Positions 10,119 through 18,958 of a stretch of 51,396 nucleotides of DNA are shown piece after piece. The DNA lies in contig NZ_AYZG01000023.1 in NCBI RefSeq assembly GCF_001436695.1, positions 1 to 51,396 on the forward strand, read 5' to 3'. The DNA comes from Lactobacillus taiwanensis DSM 21401. GTDB taxonomy: Bacteria > Bacillota > Bacilli > Lactobacillales > Lactobacillaceae. The notes beneath the pieces were generated by a model. The model saw only the letters and a program-made list of their open reading frames with translations, was not told the origin of the DNA and searched no databases. The stretch's first letter is position 1. Every line of letters begins with the position of its first letter. The position numbers and the translations under genes were made by a program.

Positions 10119-10170
10119 TTAAGTAATGACGAAATGAGTTAAATTGCATAAAGAGAAATTGGGTGACCGA

Positions 10171-11097
10171 ATGAGACATGCAAAGAAGAAAACTAAGAAA
10201 AAGTATTTATGGTTAATTATATTTGTAATAGCAGCTATTTGTTTTTTTGTATGGAAAAACAAGTTTAACTCAAATAGAATGCCATCGAATTATCATACGG
10301 ACCAAGTAGATTTAAATGTTAAAGCTGCAGTAGCAATTAATGCAAAAGATGGAGCAACTCTTTACGCTAAAAATGCTAATCAAAACTTGCCGATTGCCTC
10401 AATGACCAAGCTTTTAACTGTTTATTTAACTTTACAAGCAATTAAAGAGAAAAAAATATCTTGGGATACAACTGTTACCCCAACTCAAGAAATAGTAGAC
10501 TTAGGCTCAAATCAAGATTATGCAAGTGTTCCGCTTAGACTAGGGCAAAAATATACCGTAAGACAGCTCTATGAGGCAGCCTTAATAAAGTCGGCAAATA
10601 ATGCAGCTCGTTTACTTGCGATTGCAGTTAGTGAAAGCGAGACAAATTTTCTAAATCAAATGCGCCAGCAAGCTTATAAATGGAAACTCAATAATGCTAA
10701 ATTCGTAACTGTTGATGGTTTACCGGAGAAAAGAAAAAATTTTTTAGGGATGATGACAACAGTTGAAAATAAAATGAGTGCTAATGATATGGCAATTGTA
10801 GCGAGAAAATTAATAACTGATTATCCTGAAATTTTAAATACTACGAAACTATCTAGAGCATATTTTCAAAATACACTTATGACTAATAGTAATAAAATGC
10901 TAAATGGTCTCTCATACTATGATTCGACATTTCCTGTGGATGGTTTAAAGACGGGTACTACTGATGGTGCTGGTTCGTGTTTTACTTGTACAGCAGATAA
11001 AAATGGAAAAAGAATAATTACAGTAATTTTAGGTGCTGAAAATGATAATGAACGGTTTGTGGAGACTAAAAAGTTATTAAGTTATTGTTTTAATTAA
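10171..11097 (+). CDS. D-alanyl-D-alanine carboxypeptidase (S11)
   Basis: Penicillin-binding protein that trims the terminal D-Ala of peptidoglycan stem peptides outside the membrane. ATG 10171 gives 308 residues with a basic N-terminus and one membrane anchor (13-28). The S11 motifs follow in order: SMTK 77-80, SAN 141-143 and KTG 260-262. A TTG at 10144 is in frame but lacks a ribosome site, whereas GGGTGA precedes 10171. It is shorter than typical DacA (about 400) and lacks the C-terminal amphipathic anchor domain, so it is anchored by its N-terminus. Confidence 0.88.
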   Translation: MRHAKKKTKKKYLWLIIFVIAAICFFVWKNKFNSNRMPSNYHTDQVDLNVKAAVAINAKDGATLYAKNANQNLPIASMTKLLTVYLTLQAIKEKKISWDTTVTPTQEIVDLGSNQDYASVPLRLGQKYTVRQLYEAALIKSANNAARLLAIAVSESETNFLNQMRQQAYKWKLNNAKFVTVDGLPEKRKNFLGMMTTVENKMSANDMAIVARKLITDYPEILNTTKLSRAYFQNTLMTNSNKMLNGLSYYDSTFPVDGLKTGTTDGAGSCFTCTADKNGKRIITVILGAENDNERFVETKKLLSYCFN

Positions 11098-11123
11098 AAT
11101 TTTACTATGCATTCGATTTAATA

Positions 11124-11153
11124 TTGCACTTTCCCTAAGTTTGCTGATATAAT
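11124..11153 (+). promoter_or_regulatory. Promoter of argS
   Basis: TTGCAC (11124-11129) and a consensus TATAAT (11148-11153) with an 18-nt spacer, just upstream of the T-box leader. Confidence 0.7.
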
Positions 11154-11164
11154 CTTCATGACAA

Positions 11165-11358
11165 AAGGTTAAAAGTAGTAGTATTGCATTTATGTTCAGC
11201 GAGTCTATGGTTGGTGGGAGTTAGACAATAGGGCAATATGAAGGCGTGTTTAACTTTAACTTTAAAATCAATTAATAAGCGGATACTTTGTATCAAGTAG
11301 AGTGGTACCGCGGGAACTTTCTCGTCTCTTTCTAGTTTACTAGGAAGAGACTTTTTTT
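11165..11358 (+). promoter_or_regulatory. T-box leader of argS, specifier CGT (Arg)
   Basis: The T-box core AGAGTGGTACCGCGG is at 11300-11314. A candidate specifier CGT occurs in GAAGGCGTG near 11250. The terminator is a 12-bp stem (11324-11335 with 11340-11351) followed by seven T. argS should be induced when tRNA-Arg is uncharged. Confidence 0.9.
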
Positions 11359-11376
11359 ATGCAAGAGGTGTTATAG

Positions 11377-13053
11377 GTGGATTTTAAACAAAAAGTCGTT
11401 GATTTAGTTAGTGAACAGGTAGATTTACCTAAAGAAAAAATTTCTATGTTAATTGAAAGACCAAAGAATGCTAAAATGGGTGACTATGCTTTTCCAGCAT
11501 TTGCTTTGGCAAAAATTGAACATAAAAATCCTGCTTTAATTGCTAAGGATATTGCTGAAAAGATTAGTGATGATAATTTCACAAGTATTCAGGCGGTTGG
11601 ACCATACGTGAATTTTGCGATTGATCATGCAAAACTTGTTAATGCGACTTTAAATGACGTTTTAACTGAAAAAGATCATTTTGGTGATCAAAAATTAGGT
11701 GAAGGTAATGTTCCAATCGATATGTCTTCTCCTAATATTGCGAAGCCAATGTCTATGGGACACTTGCGTTCTACTGTAATTGGCAATTCAATTGCTAAAA
11801 CTTTAGAAAAAGTAGGATATACTCCAATTAAAATTAATTATCTTGGAGATTATGGTACCCAATTTGGTAAGTTAATTACTGCTTATCGTTTATGGGGAAA
11901 TGAAGAAGACGTTAAGAAGGACCCAATCAACAATCTTTTCCATTACTACGTTAAATTCCATGAAGAAGCAGAAAAAGATCCTAAATTAGAAGATGAAGGA
12001 CGTGCTGCCTTTAAGAAACTTGAAAATGGGAACGAAGAAGAAATTAAGTTATGGAAATGGTTCCGTGAAGTTTCTCTTCAAGAATTTAACCGAATTTATA
12101 AAGAATTAGGTGTGACTTTTGATTCATATAACGGTGAAGCATTCTTCAACGATAAGATGCAACCAGTAGTTGACGAATTAAAGGAAAAAGGCTTACTCGA
12201 AGAATCACGAGGAGCTCAAGTAGTTAACTTGGGTGAAGATGAAAATCCAGCCTTAATTTTGAAATCAGATGGCTCTAGTTTGTACATGACCCGTGACTTA
12301 GCTGCAGCTCTATACCGTAAAAAGGAATATGACTTTGTAATGTCCCTTTATGTTGCCGGTGGTGAACAAACTGGTCACTTTAAGCAATTAAAACAAGTTT
12401 TGAAGAAGATGGGTTATGATTGGTCAGATAATATTCACCACATTCCATTTGGTTTGATTACTCAAGGCGGAAAGAAACTATCTACTAGAAAAGGAAACGT
12501 TGTTTTCTTAGATCAAGTCTTAAAGGATGCAGTTTCTTTAGCAGAACAGCAAATTGAAGAAAAGAATCCAAACTTATCTAATAAGGAACAAGTTGCTCAT
12601 GATGTTGGTGTGGGCGCCGTTGTATTCCATGACTTAAAGAATGATCGAATGGATAACTTTGATTTTGACTTAGAAGAAGTTGTTCGTTTTGAAGGAGATA
12701 CTGGTCCATACGTTCAATATACTAATGCTAGAGCTCAAAGTATTTTACGTAAGGCTAATAAAGAAATCTCAATGGATAATTTAAGCTTAAATGATGATTG
12801 GTCCTTTGCAGTTGCAAAAGCATTAGCTGATTTCCCTGCTATTGTAGAAAAAGCCTCAGAAAAATTTGAACCATCAATTATTGCAAAATATGCCTTGGAT
12901 TTAAGTAAGAAATTTAATAAGTATTATGCAAACGTTAGAATTTTGGACGAAGATGATCAATTAAATGCTCGTCTTGCACTAGTTCAAGCAACTTCAATTG
13001 TTTTAACTGAAGCATTGAGACTTTTAGGTGTAAATGCACCTAAAGAAATGTAG
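11377..13053 (+). CDS. argS: Arginyl-tRNA synthetase
   Basis: Class I synthetase of 558 residues that charges tRNA-Arg. The signature HIGH-type region reads SPNIAKPMSMGHLRSTVIGN, and GGKKLSTRKGN stands in the KMSKS position, as is usual for ArgRS. Start is GTG 11377 with AGAGGTG upstream. T-box controlled. Confidence 0.96.
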   Translation: MDFKQKVVDLVSEQVDLPKEKISMLIERPKNAKMGDYAFPAFALAKIEHKNPALIAKDIAEKISDDNFTSIQAVGPYVNFAIDHAKLVNATLNDVLTEKDHFGDQKLGEGNVPIDMSSPNIAKPMSMGHLRSTVIGNSIAKTLEKVGYTPIKINYLGDYGTQFGKLITAYRLWGNEEDVKKDPINNLFHYYVKFHEEAEKDPKLEDEGRAAFKKLENGNEEEIKLWKWFREVSLQEFNRIYKELGVTFDSYNGEAFFNDKMQPVVDELKEKGLLEESRGAQVVNLGEDENPALILKSDGSSLYMTRDLAAALYRKKEYDFVMSLYVAGGEQTGHFKQLKQVLKKMGYDWSDNIHHIPFGLITQGGKKLSTRKGNVVFLDQVLKDAVSLAEQQIEEKNPNLSNKEQVAHDVGVGAVVFHDLKNDRMDNFDFDLEEVVRFEGDTGPYVQYTNARAQSILRKANKEISMDNLSLNDDWSFAVAKALADFPAIVEKASEKFEPSIIAKYALDLSKKFNKYYANVRILDEDDQLNARLALVQATSIVLTEALRLLGVNAPKEM

Positions 13054-13163
13054 TATTTTTTGAAATAAAAATATTCACGAATTTTTTTAAGCTAAAGTAT
13101 GTTAATTTTTGCACTAATGGGTTAAACTAATGATGTGTTAAAAATTTAGGAGGTATTTTTTTA

Positions 13164-14081
13164 ATGGCTTATTTAGTAAATGGTAATGACATTTTCAAAG
13201 CTGCTCGTGAAAACCACTACGCTGTAGGTGCATACAACACTAACAACCTTGAATGGACTCGTGCACTTTTAAGAGGTGCTAAGGAAACTAGAACTCCTTT
13301 ATTGATTCAAGTTTCTACTGGTGCTGCTAAGTACATGGGTGGTTACAAGACTGTTAAGGACTTAGTTCTTAACGAAATGGACAACATGGATATCGATGTT
13401 CCAGTTATTTTGAACTTGGACCACGGTGACTTTGAATCAGCTAAGGAATGTATTGCACTTGGTTACTCATCAGTTATGTTTGATGGTCACAACTTACCAA
13501 CTGACGAAAACTTAGCTAAAACTAAGGAAATCGTTAAGTTAGCTCACGAAAGAGGTATCTCTGTTGAAGCTGAAATCGGTAAGATTGGTGAAAACCAAGG
13601 TGCCGATGGTGGTGAATTAGCATCAGTTGAAGACGCTAAGACTTTCGTTGCTGCTGGTGTTGACAAGCTTGCTTGTGGTATTGGTAACATCCACGGTGTT
13701 TACCCAGAAGGTTGGAAAGGCTTGAACTTCGATCGTTTGAAGGAAATTGCAGAAGCAGTTCCAAACGAACCACTTGTTCTTCACGGTGGTTCAGGAATTC
13801 CTCAAGACCAAATCGAAAAGGCAATTCAATTAGGTATTGCTAAGATTAACATCAACACTGAATTCCAATTAGCATTCCAAGCTGCAACTCGTAAGTACAT
13901 CGAAGACAAGATGGACTTAGACAAGGGCAACAAGGGTTACGACCCACGTAAGCTTTTGAGAGCTGGTACTGACGCAATTACTGATTCTATGAAGGAAATG
14001 ATTTCATGGATGGGTACTGCACCAATCGACTCAAAGGAATCATCAGTTCAATTTGATGAAGCTTCATTAAACGAAGAATAA
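13164..14081 (+). CDS. fba: Fructose-bisphosphate aldolase, class II
   Basis: Glycolytic aldolase, zinc-dependent. The 305-residue product has the class II metal-binding segment NLDHGDFESAKECI, GIGNIHGVYP, LHGGSGIP and KININTE. Codon choice is strikingly uniform (AAC, GAC, GGT, TAC preferred) compared with neighbours, as expected for a very highly expressed gene. AGGAGG lies before ATG 13164. Monocistronic. Confidence 0.97.
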   Translation: MAYLVNGNDIFKAARENHYAVGAYNTNNLEWTRALLRGAKETRTPLLIQVSTGAAKYMGGYKTVKDLVLNEMDNMDIDVPVILNLDHGDFESAKECIALGYSSVMFDGHNLPTDENLAKTKEIVKLAHERGISVEAEIGKIGENQGADGGELASVEDAKTFVAAGVDKLACGIGNIHGVYPEGWKGLNFDRLKEIAEAVPNEPLVLHGGSGIPQDQIEKAIQLGIAKININTEFQLAFQAATRKYIEDKMDLDKGNKGYDPRKLLRAGTDAITDSMKEMISWMGTAPIDSKESSVQFDEASLNEE

Positions 14082-14097
14082 TCAATAAGTCTATTAG

Positions 14098-14130
14098 AAA
14101 AAGGCCTCAGGAAACTGAGGCCTTTTTTGT
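14098..14130 (+). terminator. Terminator of fba
   Basis: Perfect 10-bp GC-rich stem 14101-14110 with 14115-14124, GAAA loop, T run. Confidence 0.92.
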
Positions 14131-14147
14131 TAATCTGGATAAATAAA

Positions 14148-14468
14148 ATGCAAATAAAATTTGATGAACGTGGATGTAAGGGCTTCTTTAAGAAATATAA
14201 TAAGCAAGTCCCCCTAATAAAGGAGCTAATTGAGAAGGCTATTATTAAAGAAATAGCAACAGGGATGAGCAAGGTTAAACTAGCTAGTAGAAAAAGAATT
14301 AATGGACAAAAAATTTATGAATTTCGCTTAAATCTTAGTACTCTTGGTTCTGCTCGAATTGCTTTTTCAATTTTTGATGATCAAGCAATTGTTTACTTTA
14401 TTAGTAAAGATATCCAGAAATCATCTTTTAGTAAAGAGTTTGAAAAAATTATTAATAAAAAAGGATAG
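14148..14468 (+). CDS. RelE/HigB-like toxin-fold protein, orphan
   Basis: 106 residues. The second half (IYEFRLNL...SARIAFSIFDDQAIVYFI) follows the RelE/ParE pattern of alternating strands ending in a conserved lysine region (SKDIQKSS). No antitoxin gene is found on either side: fba lies upstream and a broken acetyltransferase downstream. ATG 14148 is preferred over a TTG at 14127 that lies in the fba terminator. Whether it is active is unknown. Confidence 0.55.
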   Translation: MQIKFDERGCKGFFKKYNKQVPLIKELIEKAIIKEIATGMSKVKLASRKRINGQKIYEFRLNLSTLGSARIAFSIFDDQAIVYFISKDIQKSSFSKEFEKIINKKG

Positions 14469-14470
14469 TA

Positions 14471-14915
14471 ATGAATATAGGAGAAGGTAGAAATTTAGAT
14501 AAGGTAACAGAAGGAAGGCTTTTAATTGTCTGAGAAAATAGTGTGCGTACGACGCATCATTTTTTATCAGACGAAGAGAGTAATGATATAAAAGAATATG
14601 TTCCTCAAGCATTAAACGGGGTAAATCCATCTGCTAGTAGTTTACGATGATAAAAAAGTACCCGTTTCTTTTATGGGAGTTAATGATCAAAAGCTAGAAA
14701 TGTTATTTGTTGATGATAGACAGCGTGGAATAGGAATTTGTAAAAAATTAATCGCTTATGGAATTGATAATTTTGATGTTAACGAACTTGCCGTTAATGA
14801 ACAGAATCCAAAAGCACGTGGATTTTATGAACATATGGGTTTTAAAGCAGTAGAAAGATCAGAATTTGATGATCAAGGAAAAGCTTATCCAATTTTAGTA
14901 ATGAAAAGAAACTAG
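14471..14915 (+). pseudogene. GNAT acetyltransferase, nonsense plus frameshift
   Basis: The frame from ATG 14471 reads an N-terminal part (MNIGEGRNLDKVTEGRLLIV), meets TGA at 14531-14533 where related proteins have Trp, and continues with a THHFLSDEE segment. A frameshift at about 14629-14631 moves the rest to another frame (VVYDDKKVPVSFMGV... to the end at 14915), which contains the acetyl-CoA loop region RQRGIGICKKLI and a GFYEHMGF motif. Two independent lesions make this a pseudogene. Confidence 0.82.
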
Positions 14916-14941
14916 TATTTATAAAAGAGAGCGTTTTAATT

Positions 14942-15197
14942 ATGTCTTTAACAGTTAATCTTTATTACACTGGAAAAAATGGTAGTGCACGTAAATTTGC
15001 TGAAGAAATGGAAAAAAAGCGGTGTAGCAGATCGGATTAGACAAGAACCAGGAAATGAAAAATATGATTATTTCATTCCTATAAATGATCCTGAAACAAT
15101 TCTTTTGATTGATAGCTGGAAAGATCAAAAATCACTTGATGCGCATCATGCTTCACCATTTAAATATTGTTTAACTGCTTTAAGTGTGATTTCATAA
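14942..15197 (+). pseudogene. ABM-family quinol monooxygenase-like, frameshifted in an A7 run
   Basis: ATG 14942 starts MSLTVNLYYTGKNGSARKF, then a run of seven A (15012-15018) shifts the frame and gives an early stop. With six A the protein would continue SGVADRIRQEPGNEKYDYF to the stop at 15197, an 84-residue ABM fold with the usual conserved S/D-W and HH segments. This could be true inactivation, slippage or a sequencing error. Confidence 0.7.
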
Positions 15198-15222
15198 CTA
15201 AATTTACTTTTTCTGGACATAC

Positions 15223-15287
15223 AAAAAAGTCCTACTTTCATAGATAGTACAACTTTATATATTTGTACTGTCTACTAAAGTAGGACT
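15223..15287 (-). terminator. Long hairpin terminator for the minus-strand small gene
   Basis: A 60-nt nearly perfect hairpin: 15228-15238 pairs with 15277-15287 (11 bp) and 15241-15252 with 15263-15274 (12 bp, one wobble). A run of A at 15223-15228 becomes a T run on the minus strand directly after the stem, so it terminates minus-strand transcription. Confidence 0.75.
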
Positions 15288-15362
15288 ATATCAGTTCTAA
15301 GTAGCAACGAGGTTTTTGTTCAATACTAAAAATAGAAGAAAATGAAGAATAAAAATATCGAT

Positions 15363-15470
15363 TTATTTCCGACGAGCCTTTACAGGAACTGGAATTGGTT
15401 TATTTATAATAGCAGCATTTGCAGCAAGTACTGCAATCGTGCTAGCTCCTAAAATAAGTAATAATATCAT
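15363..15470 (-). CDS. Small hydrophobic basic-tailed peptide, 35 residues
   Basis: ATG at 15470-15468 is preceded by AAAGGA at 8 nt. The product starts MILLLILGASTIAVLAANAA, a single membrane helix, and ends with a short tail IPVPVKARRK that is basic and proline-rich. About 75 nt of untranslated RNA follow before the long hairpin terminator. The layout (tiny membrane peptide, structured 3' end, isolated in 0.5 kb) recalls type I toxins or small membrane regulators, but it does not match the Fst pattern. Function unknown. The remaining sequence around it (15471-15660) is AT-rich with nothing recognisable. Confidence 0.55.
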   Translation of the reverse strand: MILLLILGASTIAVLAANAAIINKPIPVPVKARRK

Positions 15471-15710
15471 TAAACCATTCCTTTCTTTAATTGATTGGTA
15501 TTAATATTAGAGTGAATTTATGAATTTTCTGTGACTTAATTTTAAGAGAAAATCTAAAAAATATAAATAATTTTACCGTTTTAAAGAAATACGAACAATT
15601 TTATACATCTTAACAAAGATAATTAATAAATAACTTAAAAAGACTAAAAAAAACTCTTTATTTGTGTTAAAATTTCATCATTGACGATTTTAATGAAGAG
15701 GAATTACAGA

Positions 15711-16247
15711 ATGAATAACGATATCGAACGTATATTGTATAGTCAAAGCGACTTAGATGGTCGTATGGATGAAATGGCTGCTGACTTAAATGTGAAGTAT
15801 AGAAATGAAGAGCCAATTATTATTCCAGTCTTAAATGGTGCTATGATTTTTGCTAGCGATATGATTAAGAGATTAGATTTTAAGTTGATCATTGATCCTA
15901 TTAAGGCATCTAGCTATGTAGGAAGCCAATCAACTGGAAAAGTAAAGATTACGCAAGATATTAAGTCAGATGTGAAGGGTCGTCCAGTAATTTTTATGGA
16001 AGATATTATTGACACTGGGCGTACATTACAAGCACTCAGTGAAGTAATGAAAGATCGTGGAGCTAAGAGTGTTGAAGTTGTTGCAATGCTTGATAAGCCA
16101 GACACGCGAGTAGTAGATTTTCATGCTGATTATTACGGCTTTAAGGCTCCAGATGGTTTTTTGGTTGGGTACGGGCTAGATTATAATGGCTTGTACAGAA
16201 ACTTGCCTTATGTGGGAATTTTAAAGCATGAGGTTTATGCAAATTAG
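15711..16247 (+). CDS. hpt: Hypoxanthine-guanine phosphoribosyltransferase-like
   Basis: 178 residues; purine salvage enzyme type that joins PRPP to hypoxanthine or guanine. The PRPP loop is FMEDIIDTGRTL near 97-108, and an upstream IIPVLNGAMIF segment and late PDGFLVGYGLDY segment fit HPRT. ATG 15711 is chosen because of AGAGGA 8 nt upstream; an ATG 30 nt earlier lacks a site. It stands apart from tilS/ftsH, so it may be a second copy. It is separated by 15 nt from the amidotransferase gene. Confidence 0.85.
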   Translation: MNNDIERILYSQSDLDGRMDEMAADLNVKYRNEEPIIIPVLNGAMIFASDMIKRLDFKLIIDPIKASSYVGSQSTGKVKITQDIKSDVKGRPVIFMEDIIDTGRTLQALSEVMKDRGAKSVEVVAMLDKPDTRVVDFHADYYGFKAPDGFLVGYGLDYNGLYRNLPYVGILKHEVYAN

Positions 16248-16262
16248 AAAGTGAGATAAATT

Positions 16263-16931
16263 ATGCGTGTAAATGTTTTGCAGCATACTCCAAATGAAGG
16301 ACCAGGTTCAATTAAGACTTGGGCCGATCAACATCACCATGAATTCTATGTTTATCATCCTGAAACATTTGGCAAATTACCGACTGTTAAAGAAACGGAT
16401 TTATTAGTAATTCTTGGCGGACCGATGAGTCCAAATGATAATTTAGCTTGGATTAAACAAGAAAGACAATTAATTAAAGCAATGCTTGATGCTCATAAAC
16501 CAATGCTTGGTGCGTGTTTCGGCGGACAACAAATTGCTAAAACTATAGGCGCTAAAATTTTAGATGCTCCTCATAAAGAAGTAGGCTGGGCTCCAGTTTA
16601 CTTAAAAGGCTCAACTATCCCAAATTTACCTGAAAAATTAACGGCTCTTCACTGGCATGAGCAAATGTTTGAAATTCCAGAAGGTGCTAAATTATTGTTT
16701 TCAAGCGATTTAGTAGAGAATCAAGGCTTTTTGCTTGGTGATAACGTGATTGGCTTACAATTTCATTTTGAACCAGAAGAAGATAATGTAAGAGAAATTG
16801 CAATCAATGACGTTGATTATCCACTAGAAAATAATGATTTACATCAAACTGGCGAAGAAATTATTGCTCATGGAGTACCAGAAGAAAATCAAGAGGTAAT
16901 GTTTAAATTACTTGATTTCATTACTAAGTAA
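16263..16931 (+). CDS. Class I glutamine amidotransferase-like protein
   Basis: 222 residues, a free-standing GATase1 domain. The triad is visible: Cys85 in GACFGGQQ, His168 and Glu170 in FHFEPE. The oxyanion segment LVILGGPMSP is near 48-57. Family members are often annotated as GMP synthase-like, but no synthetase domain is present; the acceptor substrate is unknown. Probably co-transcribed with the hpt-like gene. Confidence 0.85.
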   Translation: MRVNVLQHTPNEGPGSIKTWADQHHHEFYVYHPETFGKLPTVKETDLLVILGGPMSPNDNLAWIKQERQLIKAMLDAHKPMLGACFGGQQIAKTIGAKILDAPHKEVGWAPVYLKGSTIPNLPEKLTALHWHEQMFEIPEGAKLLFSSDLVENQGFLLGDNVIGLQFHFEPEEDNVREIAINDVDYPLENNDLHQTGEEIIAHGVPEENQEVMFKLLDFITK

Positions 16932-17004
16932 AAAGTGCAAATTTTGGATTACTAATAAAAAGTAAGCTAAAATAAAGCTGTAAGTTTTTCTAGGAGGAAA
17001 AATT

Positions 17005-17625
17005 ATGGCTAAGATTTTTATTTTTGGTGGCTCAGGAAGAGTGGCTACAGATTTAATTAAAGATTTAGTAGCAGATGGTAATACTGTGACTGCTGCTGCT
17101 CGTCATCCAGAAAATATTATTAAATTGGAAGGCGTTACAGCCGACAAGCTAGATTTACATGCAGATGTTGATAATATTGCTAAGCAGGTAAAAGGTTTTG
17201 ATACAATTTACTTCACTGCCGGTTCAAGAGGTAAGGATTTAATTCAGACGGATGCAATGGGAGCGATTAAGACAATGACGGCTGCTGAAAAGGTAGGCAT
17301 TAAGCGCTATATTATGCTTAGTTTAGATATTAATTCATGGAAGAAAATTCCGAGCTTAGAAGATTATTTAGCAGCTAAGTTCTTTGCAGATACTTATTTG
17401 ATGGATTCTACGAACTTAGAATATACTATTTTGCAAGCAGGCAGTCTTACTGAAGAAGCTGGAACAGGTAAAATTCAACTTAATGTTGAAGCAGCTGATT
17501 CAAATCCAATTCCTGATGTTGCCAAAACATTAGCTGAAATTTTGAAATATCCAAATACAATTGGTAAGGTTATTCCAATGAGTAGCGGTAAGACACCAAT
17601 TGCTGATGCTTTAAAAGAAATTTAA
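17005..17625 (+). CDS. NAD(P)-binding atypical short-chain dehydrogenase (YwnB-like)
   Basis: 206 residues with an N-terminal Rossmann nucleotide loop IFGGSGRVATDL, an AARHP segment and a YTILQAGSLTEE segment typical of NAD(P)H-binding, NmrA-like proteins. The catalytic Tyr-x-x-x-Lys of classical reductases is not evident. Role probably redox sensing or reduction. AGGAGGA precedes ATG 17005. Confidence 0.8.
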   Translation: MAKIFIFGGSGRVATDLIKDLVADGNTVTAAARHPENIIKLEGVTADKLDLHADVDNIAKQVKGFDTIYFTAGSRGKDLIQTDAMGAIKTMTAAEKVGIKRYIMLSLDINSWKKIPSLEDYLAAKFFADTYLMDSTNLEYTILQAGSLTEEAGTGKIQLNVEAADSNPIPDVAKTLAEILKYPNTIGKVIPMSSGKTPIADALKEI

Positions 17626-17632
17626 TACATAG

Positions 17633-17660
17633 AAAAAGGCTCCGTGAGGGGCCTTTTTTA
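17633..17660 (+). terminator. Terminator after Rossmann-fold gene
   Basis: AAAAAGGCTCC and GGGGCCTTTTTT form a stem with a GTGA loop between convergent genes. Confidence 0.8.
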
Positions 17661-17678
17661 GTGTTGAGAAGTTTACTA

Positions 17679-18137
17679 TTAAAATTTAAAAATATTAGAG
17701 ATTTCTTCTAAATATTTTTGATCTAATTCATTAAAATTAGCAACTTTGGTCGAATCAAAGTCGAATACGCCCCATAGAGCACCATTTCTATTGAAAATAG
17801 GAACGACAATTTCGGAATTTGAATCGCTATCACAAGCAATATGACCTGCAAATTCGTGTACATTTTTTACAATTTGAGTTTGCTTTTCTTTTGCAGCTGT
17901 TCCGCAGACTCCCTTACCAATAGCAATATGTACGCAGGCTGGTTTTCCTTGAAATGGTCCAAGAATTAGTTCGTTATTTTCATAGCGATAAACTCCTGCG
18001 AAGTTAACATCATTAAGCGCATTAAACAATAACGCAGAAATATTTGCTGCATTTGCAATCCAATCACTCTCTCCATTTACTAGAGCTTCAGCTTGCTTCA
18101 CTAATAGTTGGTAATTGCTTTCTGTTGATGCTGACAT
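17679..18137 (-). CDS. msrC: Free methionine-(R)-sulfoxide reductase (GAF domain)
   Basis: 152 residues, one GAF domain. It reduces free Met-R-sulfoxide with thioredoxin. Cys68, Cys78 and Cys102 have the same spacing (10 and 24) as the three catalytic/resolving cysteines of the E. coli enzyme, and the WGVFDFDS end of the domain is present. AGAGGA precedes the ATG at 18137. Confidence 0.9.
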   Translation of the reverse strand: MSASTESNYQLLVKQAEALVNGESDWIANAANISALLFNALNDVNFAGVYRYENNELILGPFQGKPACVHIAIGKGVCGTAAKEKQTQIVKNVHEFAGHIACDSDSNSEIVVPIFNRNGALWGVFDFDSTKVANFNELDQKYLEEISNIFKF

Positions 18138-18218
18138 AATTTGATCCTCTTTTCGTGATAAATTATTTTAATTTTAACATTGAATTAAAAACTAAGCTTA
18201 ACTTTTCTAAAAATAAAC

Positions 18219-18832
18219 TTATGTAGTAGCATTACTAGATATGTTGTAATAAAAATTAATGGGGCTAAATAAATTGATAATAAAAAAATTAATAAAATTA
18301 CTGTAAGGAATGTTTTTTAGAATTATTGTTATACTTGCGACAACAGTTAGAAAAACCGTAATTACTGGTTGGATAGGAATACATTGTGCGATTGCTGCTC
18401 CAATAGCCACACTGGCAAAGATAGGAGGAAAAATCTTACCTCCTCGCCAGCCTAATCGTAGAAAGAGTCTTGATTAACGCTATTACAAGTAAAAATAATG
18501 AAGAATATGAAAGTGCAGTCTTAGAAAATGGTACGATATGAAATTCTCCAGAAAATAGCGCATGGTCAGTAATTAAAGTTAAGCTACTAAGGACTAATCC
18601 CCATAGAATAGCTTTAAAAATTGGTGATAATTTCCAAGATTCCAGCTTGGTAAATACTTTTTCTAAATATAAGAAAAAATAGACAAAGATTAGACCAGCT
18701 AAGATTGGAATGATGCCATACCAAATAATAGACCATGACCAAGTAATGGCACGTTTATGAATACCAAAAACTCCTTCTTCGGGAAAAAGTTTAAAAATTA
18801 GAATCGTGTCAAGCAGCTTAGCTAAAAGTGTT
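18219..18832 (-). pseudogene. ClC-type chloride channel/transporter remnant
   Basis: Reading the minus strand from about 18832, one frame gives LLAKLLDTILIFKLFPEEGV and several membrane helices, then a frameshift near 18457-18469 moves to a frame with LFLRLGWRGGKIFPPIFASV, the ClC signature (GWRGGxxFP). The N-terminal part is missing and the C-terminus ends early at 18219. It fills the apparent gap between msrC and the bacteriocin gene. Confidence 0.8.
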
Positions 18833-18958
18833 CAATTTATTATTGCAATTTGCGTATAAATAAGATTTATGAAGCAGTTTACTTTATTTGTTGTCTTGAT
18901 TCAAATCGCTCATAATAAATTTGAGGGCAGGATGAATAAAGAAAGGATTTGTCCAGTT

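Noticed and set aside
14979-15197. Separate 72-residue gene starting MVVHVNLLKKW
   Set aside because: It is the shifted second part of the ABM-type gene that starts at 14942; the first 12 residues are out-of-frame reading.
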